7,901 nt of DNA, from the NCBI GenBank assembly GCA_027013285.1, contig JALUXR010000074.1, forward strand, positions 1 to 7,901, written 5' to 3'. The notes below the pieces were generated by a model, which worked only from the letters and a program-made list of their open reading frames with translations, was not told where the DNA came from and did not search any database. Source of the DNA: Candidatus Altimarinota bacterium (GTDB lineage Bacteria; Patescibacteriota; Gracilibacteria; Absconditabacterales; Absconditicoccaceae). The first letter of the stretch is position 1. Each line of letters starts with the position of its first letter. Position numbers and translations under genes: made by a program. Below, piece by piece: positions 1 through 6,295 of the stretch.

Positions 1-30
1 CATCCGTCCTATGCTCTTAAATTAGACTTT
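1..30 (-). rRNA. Possible 5' end of 23S rRNA, truncated by window edge
   Basis: Read on the minus strand, the last 20 bases before the edge (TTAAGAGCATAGGACGGATG) resemble the conserved start of bacterial 23S rRNA, which in E. coli reads CTAAGCGTACACGGTGGATG from memory; 13 of 20 positions agree without gaps, including TAAG and GGATG. A promoter and a boxA-like element lie upstream in the right order and orientation, as expected for rRNA transcription. Only about 30 bases are visible, so the mature 5' end cannot be placed. The alternative is a protein gene starting at the ATG at 3..1, for which no Shine-Dalgarno is seen; most genes here lack one, so that does not exclude it. Confidence 0.42.
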
Positions 31-54
31 ATCCTTTCTAGATATATATGATTA

Positions 55-66
55 TGTTAAATATCC
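55..66 (-). promoter_or_regulatory. boxA-like antitermination element
   Basis: The minus strand reads GGATATTTAACA, close to the rRNA antitermination boxA consensus TGCTCTTTAACA and identical over TTTAACA. It lies between the promoter at 100..127 and the putative 23S start, where boxA sits in rRNA leaders. In known systems NusB/S10 bind this RNA so polymerase reads through the long untranslated gene. The motif is short and the region AT-rich, so support depends on its context. Confidence 0.38.
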
Positions 67-99
67 TCCGTTGTCTTTTCTTCCTTGACAGTGAAAAAC

Positions 100-127
100 A
101 TAATAACTTTTTTTCTTTTTATTTCAA
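100..127 (-). promoter_or_regulatory. Promoter for the leftward (putative rRNA) transcript
   Basis: A -35 TTGAAA (122..127) and a -10 TATTAT (100..105) are separated by 16 nt on the minus strand, predicting initiation near 92-93. Both hexamers and the spacer are identical to the promoter in front of rplK (3948..3975), which argues against chance. The spacer is A-rich. It lies between the stop of the 171-aa gene (206) and the putative 23S start. Confidence 0.6.
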
Positions 128-205
128 GTCTTTTTTATACTTTTTTTGTTATTTTAAAAGAATAAATATGATACCACACTAAATAACTATGTTATATAAA
201 TATAT

Positions 206-721
206 TTAAAAAATAATATTTTCTATATCTTCAACTAAAAATAATTCTCTATTATGTTTTTTTGAGAGTACTATACATAATTGTTTTTCTTTATTATGTC
301 TAAATCATATAAAAGTACATTTGTATCAATCATATATAATATCCTCTAAATAAAGTTCTTCAAAATCTATATTTCATAAAATAGCTTGTTTAAATTTTTT
401 ATAACTCATTGCTCATATTTTTTTATTTTCAATGACTGGAAAGTATATTTGTTTAGATAAATTTAAATATTCTTTATACATATTATCTATTTCTATAATT
501 TCTTCCAAATCTTGATTAGTTATTTTTTTAAGTCATTTTCAATTTCATCTTTGAAAATACAAAAATAAAGAAGAAGCTGTATTAATTATATCTTCTGGCT
601 TCTTAAATAAAGAAAATAATTCATCGTCATAACCAAATCATTCTAGCAAATTAGATATATTTTTTCTGATTGTCTTTGTTCATATATTATTTTTATTTCA
701 AATAGATATATAATATTCCAT
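206..721 (-). CDS. Conserved-looking hypothetical protein, 171 aa, UGA-rich
   Basis: Under UGA=Gly this is one intact 171-aa frame from ATG at 721 to TAA; under the standard code it is cut by ten internal UGAs. Ten of its eleven glycines are UGA. I do not recognise the family. The protein starts MEYYISIGNKNN and contains an aromatic/charged middle (LYFQRGNGKGLKK), an acidic stretch (DLEEIIEID), a YKKFKQAILGNIDFEEL segment and a C-terminal KCTFIGFRHNKEKQ region that may form strands. No transmembrane segment or signal peptide is evident. It begins 25 bp after cysS on the same strand with no terminator or good promoter between, so it is probably the second gene of a cysS transcript. No Shine-Dalgarno precedes the ATG. 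That it is coding rests on frame length and on UGA use matching its neighbours. Confidence 0.8.
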
Positions 722-746
722 TAATATTGAAAATAATTTAATAAAA

Positions 747-2207
747 TTAATCTAATACATCCAGTATATTATTTTTAATAATTTCATACCCCTCTTTTTT
801 ATCAAGTATTTTCCATCATTTTTGTAAAAGTTTATCTCTTAATTCATCAGATGTAGAAAAATCTTTATTTTTTTTAGCTTCCCATCTTTCTTCTGCCAAA
901 AGTTTTATTTCTTCTGGAATTTCTATTTTTTCTTTTTCAATAGCTTTAAACAAATCAAGTTTTAATATATTTTCATCAATATACTTTATTAACCCTAAAA
1001 TTTGTATGTCTTCATCTATTAGATTTTCTTTTAAAGGTAAACTATTTACAAATTTATTTATATAAGCAATAAGATTTACAGTATCTATATCATCTAATAA
1101 ATAATCTATCATTTTCCATCAATCTAATTTATTTTTATATATATTTCTTATATCTTCTAATTTTAAAATTTGTAGTTTATTATTTAAAGTATTCAATTTG
1201 CTCCTTAACTTATTATAAGCTTTCTCAATAGCTTTCAAATCTTCCCAAGAAAAATCTTGTATAGATCTATAATTAGCAGTATAAATAAAATATTTAAAAA
1301 TTAATGGATTAAATCACTTTTGAATAATATCATCAAGATTAATTACATTTCCCAACGATTTACTCATTTTTCAGTTTTTTAAATTCAAAAACTCATTATG
1401 TAACCAATAATTCACCCATTTATGTCAAAAAGCTGTTTCACTTTGAGCAATCTCATCCGTATGATGCACTGGAATATGATCTATTCATCAAGTATGTATA
1501 TCAAACCTTTCTCATAAATATTTACAAGACATTGCAGAACATTCTATATGCCAACCTGGAAAACCTTTTTCCCAAGGACTATCCCATTCCATTTGTCTTT
1601 TTTTATCTTTTGGTGAGAATTTCCATAAAGCAAAGTCAGTTTTATTTTTCTTTTTATTATTTTGAACTCTTGCACAAGATAAAATTCAATCTAAATGTCC
1701 TTTTGGTAATAATTTTCAATAATCTTTTACCTTTGAAGTATCCATATAAATTCAATCTCATGAAATTTCATAAGTATAACCTTTTTCTTCAAGTTTTTTA
1801 ACTAAATCAATTTGTTCTTGAATATGTTCAGTAGCCTTTGGATGAACATCAAATTTTATATTAAGTTTTTTCAAATAATCATAAAAAATATTTTCATATT
1901 CTTTTGCGATATCCCAAGCTGTTTTTTCTTCATTTTTTGAAGCCTTTTCGAGTTTATCTTCACCATTATCTCCATCATCTGTCAAATGTCCAACATCTGT
2001 AATATTTACAACATGTTTTACAGGTATTCATAATATTTTTTCAATAACATTTCTCAAAGTAGAAGCAAAAATATATGCTCTTAGATTTCAAATATGAGGT
2101 TTACCATAAACAGTAGGTCCACAAGTATAAATACCAACTTGCTTTTCGTTTATTGGTTTAAATTCTTGTTTTTCTCTTCAAAGTGTATTAAAAACTTTTA
2201 ATTTCAT
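747..2207 (-). CDS. cysS: Cysteinyl-tRNA synthetase
   Basis: Class I aminoacyl-tRNA synthetase that charges tRNA-Cys with cysteine using ATP in the cytoplasm. The intact code-25 frame encodes 486 aa, normal for the family. The N-terminal block CGPTVYGKPHIGN (residues 29-41) carries zinc-ligand Cys29 and the HIGH-type motif, whose Gly40 is encoded by UGA. VVNITDVGHLTDDGD follows. The central GWHIECSAMS block holds the second zinc cysteine, with HTGGIDHIPVHH-like sequence supplying histidines. The KMSKS-type motif MSKSLGNVI starts at residue 281. The C-terminus (LRDKLLQKGWKILDKKEG) is typical of CysS anticodon-binding ends; its Gly is also UGA. The ATG at 2207 is placed by the MKLKVFNTLGREKQEF start typical of the family. 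No Shine-Dalgarno is visible. A terminator upstream (2268..2298) separates it from the 69-aa gene; the 171-aa gene follows. Since Cys codons share the UGN box with reassigned UGA, cysteine decoding fidelity is of particular interest here. Confidence 0.97.
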
Positions 2208-2234
2208 AAATTATTTATTTAAGTTTAAATCTAA

Positions 2235-2265
2235 ATTATAATAACAAATATTAATTTCAATTCAA
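2235..2265 (-). promoter_or_regulatory. Probable cysS promoter
   Basis: A perfect -10 TATAAT lies at 2235..2240 on the minus strand, giving a start near 2228 and a leader of about 20 nt before the cysS ATG. The -35 is ambiguous: TTGAAA (2255..2260) is only 14 nt away and TTGAAT (2260..2265) is 19 nt away; neither gives the 16-nt spacer seen elsewhere in the window. It lies directly after the terminator of the upstream gene, as expected for a new transcription unit. Confidence 0.5.
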
Positions 2266-2267
2266 AT

Positions 2268-2298
2268 AAAAAAAATAGAAAGACAATTCCTTCTATTT
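2268..2298 (-). terminator. Rho-independent terminator after the 69-aa gene
   Basis: On the minus strand AAATAGAAGG (2289..2298) pairs with CTTTCTATTT (2273..2282) over 10 bp including one G-U, around a six-base loop, and runs into a U tract (2268..2275). It ends transcription of the small gene at 2317..2526 and separates it from cysS. Confidence 0.75.
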
Positions 2299-2316
2299 AT
2301 ACAATAATATCTATTA

Positions 2317-2526
2317 TTATTCAGTTAATATTTTACCTTCTTGTTCTTCTCATCATTCATTTTCCATACCTTGAACAGAATCTACAAATGCAGACAATAA
2401 TATTCAAATAACATCTTCATCTTTCTCTATAGTTTGTCCTGTAAGTTCAGTAAATACTCATTTTAATTCTTGTAATGAAGCATACAATTCCTCTGGTAAC
2501 TCAATAGTTTTTATTGCATCAGTCAT
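2317..2526 (-). CDS. Small acidic protein of unknown function, 69 aa
   Basis: An ATG at 2526 opens a 69-aa frame ending in TAA (TAA TAA TAG in tandem) when UGA is Gly; four internal UGAs break it otherwise, including a UGA-UGA pair near the C-terminus (ENEGGEEQEG). The N-terminal half (IKTIELPEELYASLQELKG, then KDEDVIGILLSAFVDSV) has the strand-then-two-helices look of ribbon-helix-helix or VapB-like antitoxins; this is a weak resemblance, and no toxin gene adjoins. The C-terminus is acidic and glycine-rich. No Shine-Dalgarno is present; TATAAT ends one base before the ATG but is too close to serve as its -10. It lies between the L11-L1 operon and cysS, with a terminator on each side, so it may be independently transcribed from the promoter at 2578..2605. 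Confidence 0.72.
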
Positions 2527-2543
2527 GATTATAAATAATTTTA

Positions 2544-2575
2544 TAAAAAATCTAACCTAAATTATTAGATTAGAC
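2544..2575 (-). terminator. Rho-independent terminator after rplA
   Basis: The minus strand reads GTCTAATCTAA (2565..2575), a four-base loop, then TTAGGTTAGAT (2550..2560) and a run of Us. The stem is 11 bp with two G-U pairs. It ends the L11-L1 operon. It also lies between the promoter at 2578..2605 and the ATG of the 69-aa gene, so a transcript starting there would carry this hairpin in its leader, where it could act as an attenuator. Confidence 0.8.
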
Positions 2576-2577
2576 CT

Positions 2578-2605
2578 ATTTTAATATATAATGTATTATT
2601 TTCAA
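2578..2605 (-). promoter_or_regulatory. Candidate promoter for the 69-aa gene
   Basis: A -35 TTGAAA (2600..2605) and a -10 TAAAAT (2578..2583) are separated by 16 nt on the minus strand, immediately after the rplA stop codon. Architecture matches the promoters at 100..127 and 3948..3975. Predicted initiation near 2571 falls inside the left arm of the rplA terminator hairpin, leaving a leader of about 45 nt that can still form roughly 7 bp of the stem. Confidence 0.45.
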
Positions 2606-2607
2606 TA

Positions 2608-3288
2608 CTAACTTATAGCAACCTGAACACTAGGTCACATACTAGGAGCAATATATACTTTGCTTATCAAAGCTCATTTTACACCTGTAGGTTTAGCTGC
2701 ATTCATAGCATTTACCAAAGATTGAGTATTTTCAGCTAATGATTTTTCGTCAAAACTTACTTTACCAATTCAAGTATGAATTACACCAGATTTATCTAAT
2801 TTAAATTCAACTCTTCATTTCTTAATTTCATTTATAGTTTCAGAAATCTTTGGAGTAACTGTACCAGCTTTTGGAGAAGGCATCAATCATTTTGGTCATA
2901 AAATCTTAGCAGCTTTAGCTAAATCCCTCATCATATCAGGAGAAGTAACCAAAACATCAAATTTAATATCTCATTTTGTAATATCAGCCATAAGCTCAAC
3001 ATTACCAGCTATATCAGCTCAAGCCTTTTTAGCATCTTCTATTTTATCATCAGATACAAAAGCAGCAACTACTACTTTTTTACCAGTACCATGAGGTAAA
3101 ACAACAGTTCATCTTAAATTTTGATCATTATATTTAGGATTTGCATTTGTTTGAATATGTATTTCTACAGTTCAATCAAATTTTGTGTAAGAAACTTTCT
3201 TCACTAATGAAACTGCTTCTTCAAGAGGATATTTCTTTTCAGAATCTACCAACTCTACAGCAGCTTTATACTTCTTTCAATGTCTCAT
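2608..3288 (-). CDS. rplA: 50S ribosomal protein L1 (uL1)
   Basis: L1 forms the mobile stalk of the large subunit that binds 23S rRNA helices 76-78 and helps release deacylated tRNA from the E site; in many bacteria it also represses its own mRNA. The code-25 frame gives 226 aa, the usual length. Signature blocks are KYPLEEAVSLVKK near the N-terminus, LRGTVVLPHGTGKK, and the L1 motif LGPKGLMPSPKAGTVT with Gly131 and Gly134 both encoded by UGA. The C-terminus AAKPTGVKGALISKVYIAP plus MGPSVQV is typical. Eleven of 18 glycines are UGA and the other seven are GGT. It is the second gene of the operon, 108 bp after rplK, and is followed by a terminator. No Shine-Dalgarno precedes the ATG. A GC-rich island upstream (3311..3345) may be an L1-binding control site. 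Confidence 0.98.
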
Positions 3289-3310
3289 TAATTTAAAGTA
3301 ATAACAGAAT

Positions 3311-3345
3311 AAAATGGTCCAAACGGCTATTAACCTCCCAGCTTA
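3311..3345 (-). promoter_or_regulatory. Candidate L1 autoregulatory RNA element
   Basis: In the otherwise AT-rich rplK-rplA spacer, the minus strand contains a GC-rich island with TGGGAGG, 12 nt, then TGGACC. E. coli 23S rRNA in the L1-stalk region (helices 76-77), as I recall it, has TGGGAGG followed 10 nt later by TGGACG. L1 is known to repress its mRNA by binding a mimic of its rRNA site. The counterpart strand CCACC of the rRNA helix is not evident here, so the fold is uncertain. Only short stems such as UAAUAG with CUGUUA are visible. Confidence 0.35.
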
Positions 3346-3396
3346 TTTATCTATTAAAAATGTTGAGGAATATATTTTAGAATAATTTTGAAAATA

Positions 3397-3837
3397 TTAT
3401 TTAACTTCTAATCAAATACTTTTTGCAGTACCAACTAATGATTTTGCAATAGCTTCAATATCATCAGTATTCATATCATTTTTCTTAATCTCAGCTATTT
3501 CTCTTAAATCATCCATAGTAACAGATCAAATCTTTTTTGTGTTTGATTCTGCAGATCATTTTTTAACTTTTGCTTTCCATTTTATAAGATCAGAAGAACG
3601 AGGTGATTTTAAAACCATATCAAAACTTCTATCTATATATACTGTAACATCACATGGAACTTTTACATCAAATCAACCAAATTGTTGAATATAATCTCTA
3701 GTTTTATCATTGAAATCTTTTGTAAATGCACCAATATTTATACCATGTTGTCAAAGCATAGGACCAACTGGAGGAGCTGGTGTAGCCTTTCAAGCCAACA
3801 AATGGATTTTGAATTTAGTTTGAACTTTTTTTGCCAT
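3397..3837 (-). CDS. rplK: 50S ribosomal protein L11 (uL11)
   Basis: L11 binds the GTPase-associated region of 23S rRNA and supports elongation-factor and stringent-factor function. The code-25 frame encodes 146 aa, close to the usual 141-ish. The proline-rich N-terminal signature is clear: AGKATPAPPVGPMLGQHG (residues 15-32), with Gly16 and Gly29 encoded by UGA. Next come FTKDFNDKT, the VTVYIDRSFDMVLKSP strand, and the C-terminal rRNA-binding domain ending in IAKSLVGTAKSIGLEV. Six of its eleven glycines are UGA. It is the first gene of the L11-L1 operon, with rplA 108 bp downstream. Its promoter is at 3948..3975 and the leader is about 100 nt. MAKKVQ is the canonical start; there is no Shine-Dalgarno at the proper distance. 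No secE or nusG adjoins, so the usual secE-nusG-rplK order is broken here. Confidence 0.98.
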
Positions 3838-3875
3838 AACTATATTACTAAACAAAATAAAATATTCCTTTTTAA

Positions 3876-3906
3876 AGAATAATACAACTATTGAAATGTT
3901 TATTCT
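3876..3906 (-). promoter_or_regulatory. Leader hairpin upstream of rplK
   Basis: On the minus strand AGAATAA (3900..3906) can pair with TTATTCT (3876..3882), extended by ACA with TGT across a bulged A, in the middle of the roughly 100-nt rplK leader. It is not followed by a U tract, so it is not a terminator. In AT-rich DNA such a stem could be chance; a role in autoregulation by L1 or L11 is only a possibility. Confidence 0.3.
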
Positions 3907-3947
3907 AATATATAAATTTCCTCAAATTTTTATGAATAAGCTAGTTT

Positions 3948-3975
3948 ATAATAGTTTTTAGATTTCTTTTTTCAA
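3948..3975 (-). promoter_or_regulatory. Promoter of the rplK-rplA operon
   Basis: TTGAAA (3970..3975), a 16-nt spacer and TATTAT (3948..3953) on the minus strand predict a start near 3941, about 100 nt upstream of the rplK ATG. The two hexamers and the spacing are the same as at 100..127. It is divergent from the promoter at 4038..4065 in the same 275-bp intergenic region, which otherwise shows no gene on either strand. Confidence 0.62.
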
Positions 3976-4037
3976 GGTAAAATAAATAATTATAATTTCT
4001 AAATATTTTAAATAAAATTATAATTCTAATAATTACT

Positions 4038-4065
4038 TTGACTTTAAGAAATATTTTAATATAAA
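4038..4065 (+). promoter_or_regulatory. Promoter of the 95-aa coiled-coil gene
   Basis: TTGACT (4038..4043) and TATAAA (4060..4065) are separated by 16 nt, predicting a start near 4072 and a leader of about 40 nt that ends in a strong ribosome binding site. It is the nearest to consensus in the window and divergent from the rplK promoter. Confidence 0.65.
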
Positions 4066-4100
4066 ACTTTTACGGTTCAAAATCAAAAACAGTAAATTAA

Positions 4101-4106
4101 AAGGAG
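4101..4106 (+). promoter_or_regulatory. Strong Shine-Dalgarno, the only clear one in the window
   Basis: AAGGAG sits 6 bases before the ATG at 4113 (A-rich run, AAGGAG, TCAATT, ATG). It fixes that start. None of the other visible starts has such a site, so this gene may be translated by a more conventional and more efficient route than its neighbours. Confidence 0.8.
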
Positions 4107-4112
4107 TCAATT

Positions 4113-4400
4113 ATGGAAATTGATACAGAAAACATTGGTCAAGTCACAAAAGCTCTATTAAATCAAGAACAAGATTTAGAGTCTATGTCTTCAGAGCAAA
4201 TTCAATTTGAAATTAAGATTATAGAGAGTTTTTTAGAAGAATTACAAAAGAAAAAAAATGAATTAGAACAAGAAATTGAATTATACGAAGAAGACTGTGT
4301 AGATTATGAAAAAGAAAAACTTCAAGAAGTAAATACTTCAATTGAAACAGTATCTAATTACTTAGATAGATTATATGATTTTGAATCGTTTGCAGAATAA
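4113..4400 (+). CDS. Small acidic coiled-coil protein, 95 aa, unknown function
   Basis: The frame runs from ATG at 4113 to TAA with no in-frame UGA; the protein has one glycine, encoded GGT. It is highly acidic, with about 26 Asp/Glu against about 8 Lys/Arg. From roughly residue 30 to 85 it shows heptad-like spacing of hydrophobic residues, for example IIESFLEELQKKKNELEQEI and KLQEVNTSIETVSNYL, suggesting one or two long helices forming a coiled coil. It has no signal peptide or membrane segment. A near-consensus promoter, an ideal Shine-Dalgarno and a terminator frame it as a single-gene unit, which suggests high expression. I do not recognise the family. By size and charge it could be a chaperone-like or scaffold protein (prefoldin-like coiled coils are one shape to compare), but nothing here shows that. 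Confidence 0.88.
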   Translation: MEIDTENIGQVTKALLNQEQDLESMSSEQIQFEIKIIESFLEELQKKKNELEQEIELYEEDCVDYEKEKLQEVNTSIETVSNYLDRLYDFESFAE

Positions 4401-4410
4401 TCTGTAATTT

Positions 4411-4437
4411 GAGGTTGGGTGTCCCCTTCCTCTTTTT
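4411..4437 (+). terminator. Rho-independent terminator after the 95-aa gene
   Basis: GAGGTTGGG pairs with CCC(C)TTCCTC around a short loop: a GAGG/CCTC stem, a TT/TT internal mismatch and a GGG/CCC stem, followed by seven Ts. It starts 10 bp after the stop codon and stands out as GC-rich in AT-rich surroundings. Confidence 0.75.
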
Positions 4438-4497
4438 TTATAAAAGAAAATTAGTATAAATAAAAATAATTTTAAATTAAAATAAACATTATCAAAT

Positions 4498-6294
4498 ATG
4501 GATTACTTAAAACAAATTATAGATAAATTATATAAACTACCTGAAGACCAACTTACAAATGAAAATTTACATAAAGTAAAAAAATGAACTATCAAAGAGT
4601 TATGAATAAAAATAATTCCTACAAATATTCAATTACAAAGAAAATATCAAGAATTATTAAAAGAATGAAAAATAAAAGATAATAAACAAATACATTTTTT
4701 GCTAATGAAAAGAAAAATAAGATCACTTTCTGGTATAGTTCCAATTCAAGTTTTAACAAAACCTTGGCCTTGCCCGGGTAAATGTATTTTCTGCCCAAAT
4801 GAAAGTATTATGCCTAAAAGTTATATCAGCACAGAACCAGGTGCAATGAGAGCTTTACTAAATCAATTTGATCCACTAAAACAATCATTTAATAGACTTT
4901 TATCATTACAAAGTACTGGACACAATACAGATAAAATTGAAATGATCGTGCTATGATGAAGTTTTGATGCCTACGATATGGAATATAAAACTAATTTTAT
5001 AAAACAGCTTTATGATGCTTGTAATATTTTTCAAAATATTAAATCAAAAATAGATACTGAAGTTGATAATCCTAAATCAGCAAGATTTACTATAGATTTA
5101 GAAAAATTAGATTTACAACTTTCAAAATCAATAGAAGAAGCTCAAAAAATAAATGAAACATCTGAAAATAGGATTATTTGACTTACTATAGAAACAAGGC
5201 CAGACCTTGTAAATGAAAAAAATATTCAATTTTGGAGAAAACTTGGAGTTACAAGAATAGAAATTTGAATACAATCTACTTTTGATGATATATTGGAAGC
5301 TAACAAAAGATGACATACTATAGAACAAGCTAAACAAGCCTTACATTTGATTAGAAAATATTGAATCAAAATTTCAACTCATATGATGCCAGGTCTTTAC
5401 AAATCTACTATAGAAAAAGATATAGAAAGTTTCAAAATATTATTTGAAGATCCTTATTTAAAACCTGATGAATTAAAGTTTTATCCAACAAGTGTAATTC
5501 CAAATACTGAACTTTACCAACTTTACAAAAAATGAGAATACACTCCTATCACAACAGAAGAGATCAAAAAAATCATTAAAGAAGTAAAACAAAATTATAT
5601 TCCCCCATATACTAGAATCAAAAGACTTATTAGAGATATTCCAGAAAGTGAAATAGTTTCTTGAAGTATGATTACAAATCTTAGACAATTAGCTGAACAT
5701 GAATTAAAAAAAGAATTAAAAATAGATAAAAAACTACAAAAAAAATATTTTCATAGACTTTTTGAAAATCAAGAATGACTAGAAATAAAAGTTTTTGATG
5801 TTAAAGATTTTGATAATCTAAAAGAAATCAAACTAGAAAAACATACAAATGAAAACTTAATCTGTTTATGTACAAGATGTAGGGAAATTAGAAACCAAAA
5901 AAATACAAATGATAATATAATTTTAGTTATGAGAAAGTATTTATCTTCTGTTGGAGAAGAATATTTTATTAGTTTTGAAAATATGGATGGATATTTAATC
6001 TGATTTACAAGACTTTTAATCCCAACAAATGATTTTGCAAATTTTGAATGACTTGGAGAAAAAACAGCCATAGTAAGAGAGCTACATGTGTATGGATTAC
6101 AAGAAAAAATATGAGAGAAATGAGAAGAATCACAACATAAAGGGTTTGGTACCAAACTAATGAAAACTGCAGAAAAGTTGAGTAAAGAGAAATGATTTGA
6201 GAAAGTTTCAGTAATTTCTTGAGTTTGAGTAAAATGATTTTATAAAAAGATATGATATAACCCTGAATGAACTTACATGGTAAAAGAAATATAA
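4498..6294 (+). CDS. elp3: Elp3-family tRNA wobble-uridine carboxymethyl synthase (radical SAM + GNAT)
   Basis: Elp3 joins a radical SAM domain to a GNAT acetyl-CoA domain and installs the carboxymethyl group (cm5) on uridine 34 of tRNA anticodons; bacteria and archaea use it as a single protein without the other Elongator subunits. The code-25 frame gives 598 aa, somewhat longer than typical (about 520-550). The Fe-S cluster motif is CPGKCIFC (C92, C96, C99) after TKPWPCPG. The conserved paired glycines after IEMIVL (residues 153-154) are both UGA. A zinc-type CxCxxC lies at C456, C458 and C461, followed by the family hallmark RCREIR. The GNAT acetyl-CoA loop QHKGFG starts at residue 546, and ISGVGVKGFYKKIGY followed by GTYMVKEI closes the protein as in other Elp3s. 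The N-terminal 65 residues are weakly conserved, so the ATG at 4498 is the most upstream reasonable start; no Shine-Dalgarno is present. The next gene begins one base after its stop, suggesting coupling. Confidence 0.96.
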
Positions 6295-6295
6295 A

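Noticed and set aside
85..90. TTGACA on the plus strand
   Set aside because: A perfect -35 hexamer, but no -10 at 15-19 nt; the nearest AT-rich hexamer is 8 nt away and no plus-strand gene follows.
1532..1801. Open frame on the plus strand, 89 codons, Phe/Leu/Tyr-rich
   Set aside because: It lies wholly inside cysS on the opposite strand; its composition is the antisense of Lys/Glu-rich coding sequence, while the CysS reading is certain.
2528..2533. TATAAT on the minus strand one base before the ATG of the 69-aa gene
   Set aside because: It is too close to the ATG for initiation 6-7 nt downstream to include the start codon, and it has no matching -35.
3682..3882. Open frame on the plus strand, 66 codons
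   Set aside because: Antisense to rplK and its leader, with no promoter or ribosome binding site; L11 on the minus strand explains the region.
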